DNA of 64,000 bases from Dittrichia graveolens (lineage: Eukaryota; Streptophyta; Magnoliopsida; Asterales; Asteraceae). Both the position numbers and the translations under genes were made by a program. Shown piece after piece: positions 13,320-24,592 of the stretch; position 1 is the first letter of the stretch; each line of letters begins with the position of its first letter. The notes below the pieces were generated by a model. It ran no database searches and had not been told where the DNA came from. It worked only from the letters and a program-made list of their open reading frames with translations. The DNA lies in assembly GCA_038502395.1 (NCBI GenBank), contig JARJIL010000001.1, positions 68,040,994 to 68,104,993 of the forward strand. Direction: 5' to 3'.

Positions 13320-13690
13320 GTCGCTTGAATGTTAACATGGTGCCCATGCGAAAGTCGCATGGGTCTAAATAAGTCGCATAAGGTACACATAGTAGTTAAG
13401 AGTCGCATGAACATGCATTTACATAACAGAGTGTTGGATGAAAACACTTAGGCCAACTGAACATCGCATGCGACAGTCGCATGGAGTCCCCATGCAAAAG
13501 TCGCATGGTTCATTTATAATAGTCGTATGAAATGTTCAAAAGTCGCATGGGTTTACATATAGCATCCAAAGATCGCATGAACTAAGGTACATGTCAACTG
13601 AAAGTCGCATGACCCAACATACGAAGGTCGCATGGACCAAACCGAAAGTCGCATGGGGTATCCCCTTCCCTCATGCGAAAGTCGCATGGG
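13320..13690. repeat. Dispersed GTCGCATG / CATGCGA words in C 3' LTR
   Basis: More than a dozen copies of (A)GTCGCATG(G), several facing inverted partners such as CCATGCGAAAGTCGCATGG. Spacing is irregular. The cluster recurs, partly deleted, at 20755-21080 in the other LTR. Confidence 0.9.
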
Positions 13691-14412
13691 GTCCTTCTTT
13701 TTCATCAGTTCATCATTTTCAAAAACCCAGACTCCATAGCCAAAAATCAAACTCTTTCAAAACTTAACCAAATCATTTTATTTTTGTTTCAAAACGTTTC
13801 TCCATACATTTAAACACTCCCTTCAAGATTTAAATGCATTCTATCAAGCATTGAAGCTTATAACTCAAATTTCTTTCTCTTGTTCTTCATAAACCCAAAA
13901 CCCCAAGAAACCCAGGTTATAATTCAAGCTAGCATCACCCAAACAAGATAAGATTCATATCTAAAATACCAAGATAAGCTGGAAATCATTACCTGATGAT
14001 TCTCTCGAAAATTCCTTGAGTTTCCAGTGATTCTTGAACCCTTTTCTTCCTCCTTTCGTGGTTACACACACACTGACTCTCTCACTCAATGGAATAGTGT
14101 TTGAATGCAAGGTGAAGTTTGTGATGTTGGGGGTTGTGCCCTAATCTCATTTATATACATCTCATGATAAGGCCTAAGCCCACATAACCCATTGATTGGG
14201 CCCAAGAAACATAAACCCAACAACACTCACCTATCTAGTCCAATACAGACATACACACATATATATATAACTATTCCAATACCCATCATCCATTCAAGCC
14301 CATAACTCTTTAACATATATCACAATTAAGTTCAAAAGCCCAATATAATTTACCATTTCTCAATAAATATTCTTCTATTTATTTTTTATTTTTTGGAAGT
14401 TCGGGTATTACA

Positions 14413-14427
14413 ACTCTCCCCCACTTA
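14413..14427 (-). other. C polypurine tract
   Basis: Minus-strand AGTGGGGGAGAGT abuts the 3' LTR start at 14412. Confidence 0.9.
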
Positions 14428-14439
14428 AACACGATTTCG

Positions 14440-15700
14440 TCCTCGAAATCTTCACTCGAACATGGTGGGGTAACTCTTCTTCATCTCTTCTTCGGACTCC
14501 CATGCCCATTCTGAATCCTTGTGGTGCTCCCACTGCACCTTTACCATTCCCACCTCTCTGTTGCGTAATCATTTGATCTTTCTCTCGAGGATCGCAACCG
14601 GTTTCTCGATGTAATTCAGTCTTTCATCTACAGTGATATCCTCCAATGGTACAAACGCCGACTCATCGGCTAAACACTTCCTTAGATGAGATACATGGAA
14701 AGTGTTGTGTATCTTCAATAACTATTCGGGTAGCTCCAGACGGTAAGCCACCTTACCAACTCTTGCTACAACCTTGAAAGGTCCAATGAACCTTGGATTC
14801 AGTTTTCCTTGCTTTATGAATCGTATCACTCCTTTCCATGGAGATACTTTTAATAATACATGATCACCAACTTGAAATTCTAGTACTGATCTCCGTTTAT
14901 GCGCATAACTCTTTTGCCGGCTCTGAGCCGCTTTAAGTCGTTCACGAACCTGTTGCACAAACTCGGAGGTTCTTTGTATTATTTCTGTGTTGCCAAGCTC
15001 CTTCTGTCCAACCTCACCCCAACAGATCGGGGTTCTGCAGTTCCTACCATACAACATCTCGTACGGTGGCATACCAATGCTCGCGTGGTAGCTATTGTTA
15101 TACGAAAATTCTGCTAGGGGTAAGTACAAATCCCAGCTTCCCCCGAAATCAATTACACTCGCTCGTAGCATATCCTTCAACGTCTGGATAGTTCGTTCAC
15201 TTTGCCCGTCAGTTTAAGGGTGATATGCAGTACTCAAGTTCACCCTTGTTCCCAAATCCTCATGAAATTTACCCCAAAATCTGGATGTAAATCGTACATC
15301 CCAGTCAGATATAATGGTCACCGGCACTCCATGCCTCGAAACTCTCTCTTTCACATAAATATCAGCTAATCTCTCGGATGAACTTGCCTCTCGGATCGGT
15401 ATGAAGTGAGCGCTCTTCGTCAACCGATCAACCACTACCCAAATTGCATCGTAGTTCCTTGGCGTTTTTGGTAGTTTCATTATCAGATCCATAGTTATAT
15501 GCTCCCATTTCCACACGGGTATTTCCAGTGGTTGCAATTTACTGTGCGGTCGTTGATGCTCGACTTTCACCCGTAGACAAGTAAGACACTTCTTAACATA
15601 TTTAGCCACATCTCTCTTCATCCCTCGCCACCAATAGTCCACTTTCAAGTCTCTGTACATTTTTGTGGCCCACGGATGTATAGAAAATTTCGACTTGTGC
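14440..15700 (-). pseudogene. pol: C pol: integrase and chromodomain
   Basis: Read downward: the end of the HHCC zinc-binding region (CLTCLRVK, about 15570), the DDE core (ITMDLIMKLP at about 15490, YHASIGMPPYEMLYG at about 15070), the GPF region (RFIGPFKV at about 14790), then a chromodomain at about 14610-14455 (ILERKIKRLRNREVG, VQWEHH, EWAWESEEEM). The chromodomain is thought to direct chromoviruses to heterochromatin. The core is interrupted by a stop at about 15214, and another stop lies near 14722. The rest is well preserved. Confidence 0.9.
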
Positions 15701-15789
15701 GCCTCATCCAGAATGAGATTCTAGACTTCAGTGATCATTGGTACCCAAATCTTCGACTTGTGCGCCTCTCTTCAATTGCACGCGGTTCG

Positions 15790-17293
15790 CCTTACGGCTC
15801 AGGGCGTTGGCTACAACTTTAGCCTTTCCCGGATGATACAAGATCTCGCAATCGTAGTCCTTGACTAGGTCTAGCCATCTCCGCTAGTGCATGTTCAAAT
15901 TCTTTTGATCAGCGAAATACTTTAAACTTTTGGGATCTGTATATATCGTGCACTTGACTCCGTACAAATAATATCTCCAAAGTTTTAGTGCGAACACCAC
16001 AGCGGCTAACTCCAAGTCATGAGTCAGGTAGTTGCATTCGTGCGGTTTCAGTTGTCGTGAAGCGTAGGTAATCACCTTCCCTCTTTGCATCAACACACAG
16101 CCAAGTCCCACATGGGACGCATGGCAATAGAATGCCAAATCCTCCATCCCCTCTGGTAAGGCTAATATCGGGGCTTCACACAACTTGCTTCGCAAAGTTT
16201 CGTACGCTTCCTGTTGTTTCTCTCCCCAGTCGAAACGAACACTTTTCTTTGTCAGCTTGGTTAGTGGTACCGCTATCTTTGAGAAATCCTTAATAAACCT
16301 CCTGTAGTAGCAGGCCAAACCTAGAAAACTTCGAATCTCCGTAGGACTCTTCGGCGTTTCTCACTTCATTACAACCTCGATCTTGGCGGGGTCGACTTTG
16401 ATTCCTTCTCGGTTAACCAGGTGCCCGAGAAACTGAACTTCTGGTAACCAAAACTCGCACTTGGAAAACTTTGCATAAAGCTTCTCTTTCTTCAAGGTCT
16501 CAAGTACTTCCCGTTGGTGTAGCTCGTGCTCGGCCTCTGCCTGTAAGTAAACCAAGATGTCATCGATGAATACTATCACGGACTTGTCAAGCATTGTTCT
16601 GTAGACCCGGTTCATTAGATCCATAAAAGCTGCTAGCGCGTTCGTAAGACCGAAAGGCATGATGACGAACTCGAAGTGCCCGTAGCGCGTGCGAAAAGCC
16701 GTTTTGGCTATATCCTCCTCCCGGACCTTAAGTTGATGATATCCCGATCGTAGGTCTATCTTTGAAAAACAGGCCGCTCCTTGCAGTTGGTCGAACAAAT
16801 CATTGATCCTTGGCAGCGGATAACGATTCTTAATTGTCACCTTGTTGAGTTCGCAATAATTTATACACATCCTGAAGGTTCCATCCTTCTTTTTCACGAA
16901 AAGGATCGGTGCTCCCCACAGTGAGCTACTTGGGTGTATGAAGCCCTTATCGAGCAGTTCTTGTAGTTGTGACATCAGTTCTTGCATTTATGGCGGTGCT
17001 AGGCGGTACGGTGCCTTTATGATAGGTGCCACTCCCGGCACTAGGTCTATTCGGAATTCCACTTGCCTATCTGGCGGGATCCCCGGCAATTCCTCCGGAA
17101 ACACTTCCGGGTACTCACATACCACAGGTACGTCCAACACTGTCAGCTTCTTCTTCTCCATTCTCGAGTCGACCACGTGAGCTATGAAGGCCGTGTAGCC
17201 CTTGCGTAGATACTTTGCTGCTTTAGTCACAGTGCAGCATGCCGTTAATCCATTCTGTCGTTTGCCGTAGATGGAGATTTCTCCCCCACTTGG
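15790..17293 (-). pseudogene. pol: C pol: reverse transcriptase and RNase H
   Basis: RT begins with the typical lead-in (YPEVFPEELPGIPP, about 17120; FIHPSSSLWGAPILF, about 16930). The catalytic FIDD is intact at 16559-16570 and FLGH at about 16420. RNase H follows (FYCHASHVGLGCVL, about 16130, where the first catalytic Asp reads His). The end of RNase H is near 15800. A stop at 16985-16987 separates the lead-in from the RT palm, and others lie near 16361 and 15884. Confidence 0.9.
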
Positions 17294-17296
17294 ACT

Positions 17297-18954
17297 CTAG
17301 ATCCGTATGATCCCTTGTTTACACAAGATGTTGGCCTGGTGACGCCCCAGCCAATCCATCCCCACTATTACTTGGAACTCTCTCATCGGAGTCGGTAGCA
17401 GATCTATAGTAAATTGTACATCATCTATCACTATTACATTACCCCTATAGATCGTGGTAACACACAAAGCCTTATCATCGGCTATCTCCACTTCTAACGG
17501 TGTTTCTAACTTCACTGGAGCTATTACAAACTTATTACAAAAAGTAGTAGATACAAAGGACTTACTCGCCCCGGAATAAAATAGTACAAGTGCAGGTAGA
17601 GAGTTAACAATAAATGTACTTACAATCACGTTGGGCTCCTTCTTTGCCTCCTCCACGGTCATTTGGAAAGCACGCCCCCGAGGCTTCGGAACCTCGGGTT
17701 TCTTCCCTTTATCTCCTTCGGTGATTCGGAGCGGTGGTTGCCAAGCGGGTCTCCCGTTTCCTCCAGTAGCCTCAGGGCATTCCGCCATGTGGTGCCCCGA
17801 TTTGTTGCACCTGAAACACACGTTCAGGTGGGCCTTGCAATCCTTCCCATAATGTCCACTCTTACCACATAAGAAGCAGTTCACAGTCCCCATTCGGCAC
17901 TCTCAAGCATGCCCCTTTCCACACTTACCACATCTTGCCCCCGGATTCCTACTGGCAGGCTTGAAGTTCCCCGCATTCACCTTCTTAAACGATTGTTTCC
18001 CAGTAGTGTTTACTAAGGCTGGTCGTTCAGCAGACCTTTTCTTGTTCCTCTCCATCAGATATAACTCTCTCTTTCTTGCCCCTTCAATCAGTTGGTCCAG
18101 TGTAGCATACTGACCATTCGACACAAACTCTTGGATGTCCATTCTCAGCATCTGTGTATACCTGTGTATCTACAGCCTTTCATCATTCGCGTAAGCCGGA
18201 CAGTACAACAGCTTCTCCTTGAATGTTGCGGTTATCTGATTAACCGTCTCAGTCGACTGCTTGAGTTTCATGAACTTGTCCATCACTCGCTCCACCTCAA
18301 CCTTTGGAGCATACTCCTCAAAGAACAGTAATGTAAATTCCTCCCACTTCAACCCGGCGAGCTTTGCCCTTCATTTTCCTCAGTAAGTTCCACCAGTCCT
18401 TGGCTGCTCCCCTCAGGAAGATGGAAGCAAACCAAACCTTTGATTCCTCAGTGCAACGGCTGGTAAAGAAGGCTCCCTCTATTGCAGAGACCCATCTGGT
18501 GCTCTGCACCGGGTCCGGTGCGGGTCTGGCACACCATCGAAAACAGGCGGCTGACATGCCGAAAAGTCACTCCAGGGATCACTTGGTTTGCAGCTTGTGC
18601 TACCGGTTGGGCGACCACAACAGCCGCGGTAGCCTCTTTCTTAGCCTACAGGGCTCCCAGCTTTTGGTCAATCATCGTGCCCATATCCTGTTTTAGATCT
18701 TCAACGATCTTGGGCAGCAGTTCTTTCAGTGTGTTGGTAACCGCAGTAGTCACCAACTTTGTCATCGCCTCATTCTCATGTTCTTCATCATTCATCGCAT
18801 TTTCCGGTACGACATTTTCCGGATTCACATTCTCGGTTTGATTCAAGATCGGTTGTGCACGGGGGTCACTCTCTCCCGTCACACTGGCATTCTCTCCATC
18901 AGGTGGGTTTTCTAAACCCGTTGGTATCACAGATTGATTCCTCGTAGTCACCAT
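17297..18954 (-). pseudogene. gag: C gag and protease
   Basis: The start is the ATG at 18954 (MVTTRNQSVIP). A coiled-coil-like segment follows near 18770-18660, then a frameshifted capsid core (about 18560-18170), a basic spacer and zinc knuckles CFLCGKSGHYGKDC and CFRCNKSGHHMAEC (both intact CX2CX4HX4C, 17880-17775). The protease motif reads FYSGASKSF: the catalytic Asp codon is TAT (17576-17578), so the protease is inactive. VIGMDWLG follows. Stops or frameshifts near 18646, 18350, 18170 and 17900. Confidence 0.88.
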
Positions 18955-19597
18955 ACTGGATGTATAGACAATGCACTTAATTAACAGGCGGCATTGCCAC
19001 ACAGTCCTCATCACTATATCAGTTCATGTTTCACGTATTTTATGTCATAAGTACAGCTATCAGGCAACCCTAGTCATTCTAAGGCACCCTAGCTACAGGT
19101 ATCTTATCTCTACAAGTACCCCTCACCGGATTCACAAGATTCCCCGGATTCTGACAAGCTTCCAACAAGTGTCGTGTGGAAATAATAATATGGGCCCTAT
19201 TATTACAAACACGGTACACGTATTGGATCTGGTCATTACCACTAGGAATCCCGATTCACTAGCTTGGGCCATGTATCAGTCATATCATCAAGCATTTAAT
19301 CGATTATCATGTAAGTATTAACACGTCATTCTACTCTAGTTCTACTAGAGCACTTAAGTTGCAAAGCTTCAGTCATCATAGTTAGTATATCATAGTTTTA
19401 GCATATCAGCTAATCATGATCATCATATCATAAACTCATACCTTGTACTCGCGTGTGACCACTCGGACTAGCTCCAGCTGATAGGTCATTGTAACATTTA
19501 TCACTTGGAAAAAAGTTTCAAAAACTTTGTTTAAATCTTTCACGAACCAAGGTTTAAGTTCAAACACGCAGAAACGTATTCGAATCTCTTAAACCAA
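18955..19597 (-). other. C 5' leader
   Basis: Untranslated leader between PBS and gag ATG, about 640 bases, AT-rich. No conserved open frame. Confidence 0.7.
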
Positions 19598-19610
19598 GGC
19601 TCTCATACCA
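19598..19610 (-). other. C primer-binding site
   Basis: Minus-strand TGGTATGAGAGCC has one mismatch to the initiator-Met PBS and lies three bases from the LTR end. Confidence 0.9.
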
Positions 19611-19943
19611 AGTTGTAACGTCCCAGATTTTTTTTTACAATCAAACAAAGAGTACGCTTGATAATTCATTACAAATAAAACATTGTGTAAGTTAATTACA
19701 ACCCCGGATGTTAACCCATAATTCAAATGTAATTGTTTAGAATACATCAAGAGACACAGAATAGTTTAACATTTGCGGAAGCTTGTGGAGTATGAGCTAT
19801 CAACCGCGTGCTGGAGCCCCGCCGTGGCCATCACCTGAAAAGAAGGTTAAACAACAACCGTAAGAACGAAACTTAGCGAGTACACTTACTTACAATCGAC
19901 CATATGACATCACATTATTTGCTTTACGATCATGTTACATCTT

Positions 19944-20212
19944 TCATTCCCACTACCGTAGTAGACGGTCGCAACTTTCCCGTCACCGAAGTAAACGGTC
20001 TTATCATTCCCGTCACCGTAGAATGGTCTCATCATTCCCGTCACAGAAGAGAACGGTCTAATCATTCCCCTCACCGGAGTGAACAGTCTCATCATTCCCG
20101 TCACTGAAGTGAACGGTCTCGTCATTCCCGTCACCGAAGTGAACGGTGTCATCATTCCCGTTACCGAAGTGAACGGTCTAGTCGTTCCCGTCACCGAAGT
20201 GAACGGTCTAAG
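19944..20212. repeat. 30-bp tandem repeat in C 5' LTR, about 9 units
   Basis: Same unit as at 12611-12866. One unit is 2 bp short, which breaks the reading frame that is continuous in the partner array. Confidence 0.93.
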
Positions 20213-21474
20213 CAATAGCATAGCATAACACATTATCAATGTATCAATTCATCAATCATCAATCATCATTCATCATTCATGGGTTCATCATTCATTCACC
20301 ATTCATAGGTTCATCATTCATTCATCATTTATAGGTTCATTATTCATTATTCATATAGCATATAGCACTTTAAACACATACATCATAAGGTTTAGATAGT
20401 AAGTAAGAATACTCACCTGTCTTGCAGTTCAATCTAACAATCTAAGCTTACTAGAACACTTGTGATTGCTTGCTAGTCAACCGTCACCTACAATAGGTCT
20501 AACAAATCAATACCGTGTACGAATCCCTCGTTCGATTTATCCCCGTAAGGCATTCGGGTTTCATATGGCATGTATAATAAGAAATGTATTAAACTCCATT
20601 AATTCGGGGACGCGTCGCGTCCATCAAACCGACGCGTCGCGTCGAGTGTAAAAGTATCGGATTTCACAATCCGGATTGACTGTCGGATTCTCCACTTAAC
20701 TTTCGGATTTCAACTTATATCAGATATCACATCCGGATTTCAAACTCAGTGCACTAGTCGCATGAATGTTAACATGGTGCCCATGCGAAAGTCGCGTGGG
20801 TCTAAATAAGTTGCATGAGGTACACATAGTAGTTAAGAGTCGCATCAACATGCATTTACATAACAGAGAGTTGGATGAAAACACTTAGGCTAACTGAACA
20901 TCCCATGCGACAGTCGCATGGAGTCCCCATGCGAAAGTCACATGGTTCATTTATAAGGGTCGTATGAAATGTTCAAAAGTCGCATGGGTTTACATATGGC
21001 ATCCAAAGATCACATGAACTAAGGTACATGTCAACTGAAAGTCGCATGACCCAACATACGAAGGTCGCATGGACCAAACCGAATTTCTTTCTCTTGTTCT
21101 TCATAAACCCAAAACCCCAAGAAACCTATGTTATAATTCAAGCTAGCATCACCAAAACAAGATATGATTCATATCTAAAATACCTAGATGAGCTGGAAAT
21201 CATTACATGATGATTCTCTCGAAAATTCCTTGAGTTTCCAGTGATTCTTGAACCCTTTTCTTCCTCCTTTCGTGGTTGCACACACACACCACACACTGAC
21301 TCTCTCACTCAATGGAACAGTGTTTGAATGCAAGGTGAAGTTTGTGATGTTGGGGGCTGTGCCCTAATCTGATTTATATACATCTCATGATAAGGCCTAA
21401 GCCCACATAAATCATAGATTGGGCCCAAGAAACATAAACCCAACAACACTCACCTATCTAGTCCAATACACACA

Positions 21475-21475
21475 T

Positions 21476-21512
<37 letters not shown>
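21475..21512. repeat. (CA)n(TA)n microsatellite in C 5' LTR
   Basis: ACAC run followed by ATAT run, longer than the equivalent in the 3' LTR near 14255-14270. Confidence 0.9.
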
Positions 21513-21655
21513 ACTATTCCAATACCCATCATCCATTCAAGCCCATAACTCTTTAACATATATCACAATTAAGTTCAAAAGCCCAATATAATTTACCATT
21601 TCTCAATAAATATTCTTCTATTTATTTTTTATTTTTTAGAAGTTCGGGTATTACA

Positions 21656-23673
21656 AGCTAGAGACGTTGCACTTGTTCTTTTCTTTCTCTTTCAAGTCTC
21701 AATTTCCTTGCCTTTCCCTTTATCCATTTGTGAAGCTGGAACAGACTCAGCTTCTCCAGTTTTTGGCAATCCAGCTTGTAACACTTGAAGAGGTTCAGCT
21801 TGAGGAATATCAATATGTGGAATTTCTGGTTGAGCTGACCGGACTAAAGGAGTTGTAATAGATTGGATTTTTGTGGCCTCTTGAGATTTTGAAGTTACCC
21901 CTTGACTTTGTGACTTTTGTTGAGGAGGTTGATCTACGGTACTCATGAACTGATCATGAGCTTCTTCTTCAATGTTTACTTCCTTTGTATGCTCCCCCTC
22001 AACTATATCATCATCTTTCTTTGATTCTTCCTCCCCCGTTTTGTCATCATCACTAGGGGAGGGTCTTAAATTAAGCATAAAGCTTTCCAAGTTGGCCACA
22101 TAGTTTGAAAGGTCATTCAGCTTGCTCATCAACTTGGCTTTATCACTCTTCCTTTTCTTGTGCAGAAGCTCAAACTGAGTTTGTAGATACTGCATTATGG
22201 CGTGAACATCAGTGGCTTTGGTGACTATGAGCTCCTCCATCCTCTTTTTAAACTCAAAGCCCTCCTGAGTAGTCGAAGAATGAATTTCCACTGTAGGAGT
22301 AACCCTTGAGTATTCCTCTCGAGGTGAGGTTGTGGGCCCCATATCCAAAGATTGGTGCTGACCTCTGGAATCAAGGGGGCCAGATTGTGGACCCTATAAT
22401 CCTTCCTGGTGTCTGGGAGGATCATTGATAGGTCGTGCAAGAGGGTGTGAGAAGAGAAGTTAAGAAGAATGACCAAGGTCGTGTAATTTGGATGTGGTGT
22501 GGGCTAGGCTGAGTGGTGAGGAGGGGGGTAGTTGATCCTGGTGAGTGATCAATTGTTCAATGTAACCTTCATGGGTCTATGAAGGCATAGAAATAGGCTC
22601 TCCCTTGGCTCTAGTAGGTACGGGTTGAGTAGACACCATACCCGGTACGGGCTAAATAGGTGAAATGAGCCTTAGATTGGCACCTTAAGAGAAGGTGTCT
22701 CCCCCTCAGCTCCTGCCGATGGAGGTGTTAGTGTGACGTCTGCTCTAGTGGTCATTTGAGAAGTAGAACCACTTTTGGTAGTTTTCTGTGTATAGGTGTG
22801 GGAAATTTCCTTAGTAGTAGTGGGCTGACCAAGGTAGGCTATGGAGTGAAATATAGATGGAGATGTTTGTGGTGGGGGAGAGGGGTTAGACCGAGTTGGA
22901 CTTGACTCAGTCTCATCTCCCTGTTTAGGTGATGGACAAATACAAGTGAAAAAAGGAAAGGAGGGAAGAGAAGTTATTCCTGTTGCACCTAGCAGTGAAG
23001 ACTCTGAGCTAGGATATGCTTGGGAGGACTCAGCCTCAGTATCATCAGCTCCACCTTCTTCCTCCTCAGCGTCGTCATCCTCCTCAGCTTCACTTGACTT
23101 AGGAGTCAGAAGTTATGCATACACCCTCATCTGAGCACTCATTGTGGGATGCTCAAGGAATATGTCATGTGCAAACATTCTGGAGCTGAGAACAGGAGTG
23201 GGGGTTGACTCATATTGTGCAGTGTATCTGTCACTCAACCTGTCCTCGATTACCATTGACAAGAATCTTACAAAGGGCACATTGTTATCCCTCACATTCT
23301 TAGTCACCAGTGACTGAGTGCCTCAAAGATTAACTCAGCATAGTCCAATCTTCAGTCATAGAACATGTTATATAGTAGTTGCATCTCAAAGTCATTGACG
23401 TTGTCAAGTCCACCCACTTTGTATCTAAGTGAACGAACCACCGTGGACACCATGAATCCCCATGCTGTTTGGAAAACAGATTTCCTTATCACTCCAATGA
23501 CTTGAGGATGACCCATCAACGGTAATACACTCCTTGAAGTTTCCCTAGAAACCGTGGCCTCATATTGATTGTGAACGGGAAGATGTAGTATTCGTCGTAG
23601 ACGATTTGTGTCTATGTCGATTGCCATTTCCCCACTAAGAATGTTCCCCTGATAACATTTTGAGTAGCATCGA
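21656..23673 (-). pseudogene. B aORF, middle portion
   Basis: The central part of B's extra ORF lies between the D insertion (right) and the C insertion (left). Just after D the frame resumes and contains IDTNRLRRILHLP (about 23620), the counterpart of NTIREHLHLDD in D's aORF. A segment at 23307-23113 includes VRFLSMVIED. A Ser/acidic-rich and Pro/Thr/Val-rich variable region extends to about 22400. A longer open piece at 22348-21692 has a predicted coiled coil (about 22220-22090), then acidic and Gln/Ser-rich sequence ending near a Lys-rich patch. Stops interrupt the connections. Confidence 0.65.
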
Positions 23674-23678
23674 GTCTG
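23674..23678. repeat. Target-site duplication of D, left copy (GTCTG)
   Basis: GTCTG before the 5' LTR; identical GTCTG at 34934-34938 after the 3' LTR. Confidence 0.92.
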
Positions 23679-24465
23679 TGTTGGGAAATTTGCTAAGTGA
23701 TTGAAACTGTTAGATATGCAAAGGTAAAACTGTTAGTATGTTTGTGAAGAAACAGTTGAAAGCTGTTAGTGTGATTTGTGAAAAACAGTTGTAACTAACA
23801 GTTGTGATGAATGTTGCAACTGTTAGTACAAAGAGCTTGGAACTGTTAGAATGATTATGTCAACTGTTGAAGGACATGAAAAGGAAGACTGTTAGAAGAG
23901 TCACGTTCGACAAACAGTTTCTGTTGAGCTATTTTTGGAAGCTGCTATCTTTGTGGATTTGAAGGATATCTTATCAAGTTGGAAGATTATCAAGATTTTC
24001 TCGCAAGATAGAAGATTAACCAACTGTCAACTATTCAAGGAATATCAAGAGTTTATAAATACTTCATTTAGAATATTTTGTGAGTATCGATAGTTTTGTA
24101 ATTCGACTCTATCAGAATTAGCACTTATTCATATTGTTTATTGTTTTCTAAAAGTGTATTAGCCTCCACCTTTCTTTGAAACCTGAGAACAAAGTGTGTT
24201 CTTCGTCTAACAAAAGAGATAGATTGGAGGTTTAGGTGAATATTGTAATCATCTTTGATTATTAATAAACATCTTGTGTTTTGAAAGTATTTCAGTGAAT
24301 TGATTGAATTGTTCTTGTGATTAAAACCTTTATTAATCGATTAAGTGTGATTCCGCAACTTCTTAATTGATTGTGATCAAACTCAAAGACTGTCTTTTAT
24401 ATAACTCTGATTTAGATTCAAAAGATAATTCTTGTTATTGATTTTGGTTATATTCGATCCTGACG
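23679..24465 (+). repeat. D 5' LTR (787 bp)
   Basis: Starts TGTTGGGAAATTTG. The last base is G where the 3' LTR has A (terminal CA changed to CG). TATAAAT at 24054-24060. At least ten ACTGTTAG or AACAGTTG words lie in the first 240 bases. Confidence 0.95.
24054..24060 (+). promoter_or_regulatory. D LTR TATA box
   Basis: TATAAAT, about 375 bases into the LTR. The matching box in the 3' LTR is at 34522-34528. It is the likely core promoter of genomic RNA. Confidence 0.6.
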
Positions 24466-24467
24466 AG

Positions 24468-24480
24468 TGGTATCAGAGCC
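24468..24480 (+). other. D primer-binding site
   Basis: TGGTATCAGAGCC, a perfect match to the initiator-Met PBS, two bases after the LTR. Confidence 0.95.
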
Positions 24481-24592
24481 TTAACATTAAGGTTCCTTTG
24501 ATCACCAGTTGAAGGTCTTACACAGATCTGCTGTGTTTGAGTTTTAAAGTCTTTCTAAAGTTCTATTGTGAGTTTTCAATCACTTTCTTGCA

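Larger units (their letters stand above)
12281..14412 (-). repeat. C 3' LTR (about 2.13 kb)
   Basis: Minus-strand TGTAATACCCGAAC to GGACGTTACA. TATA-like TATATAA on the minus strand at 14151-14157, about 255 bases from the LTR start. Contains the 30-bp tandem array (12611-12866), a GACGCGTCGCGTC word near 13170 and the GTCGCATG cluster (13320-13690). It retains about 220 bp (13646-13867) missing from the 5' LTR. Confidence 0.93.
12281..21655 (-). mobile_element. Element C: Ty3/gypsy chromovirus (Tekay-like)
   Basis: Minus-strand order: 5' LTR (21655-19614), PBS (19610-19598), leader, gag (from 18954), protease, RT, RNase H, integrase, chromodomain (about 14610-14455), PPT (14427-14413), 3' LTR (14412-12281). 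RT before integrase plus a chromodomain defines a chromovirus. The flanks are AGCTG (12276-12280) and AGCTA (21656-21660), a 5-bp duplication with one transition. Inserted in B's aORF. Confidence 0.93.
19614..21655 (-). repeat. C 5' LTR (about 2.04 kb)
   Basis: Same ends as 12281-14412. TATA-like box at 21374-21380 (minus). Compared with its partner it lacks about 220 bp between GACCAAACCGA and ATTTCTTT (junction near 21082) and has extra CATCATTCAT-type units near 20230-20330. Confidence 0.93.

Noticed and set aside
13320..13690. CRISPR-like array of repeats and spacers
   Set aside because: The repeats are only about 8 bases long, irregularly spaced and in both orientations, in a plant LTR.
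17631..19321. Long plus-strand frames across the C gag region
   Set aside because: Antisense shadows of gag; the minus strand has zinc knuckles, protease and RT in order.
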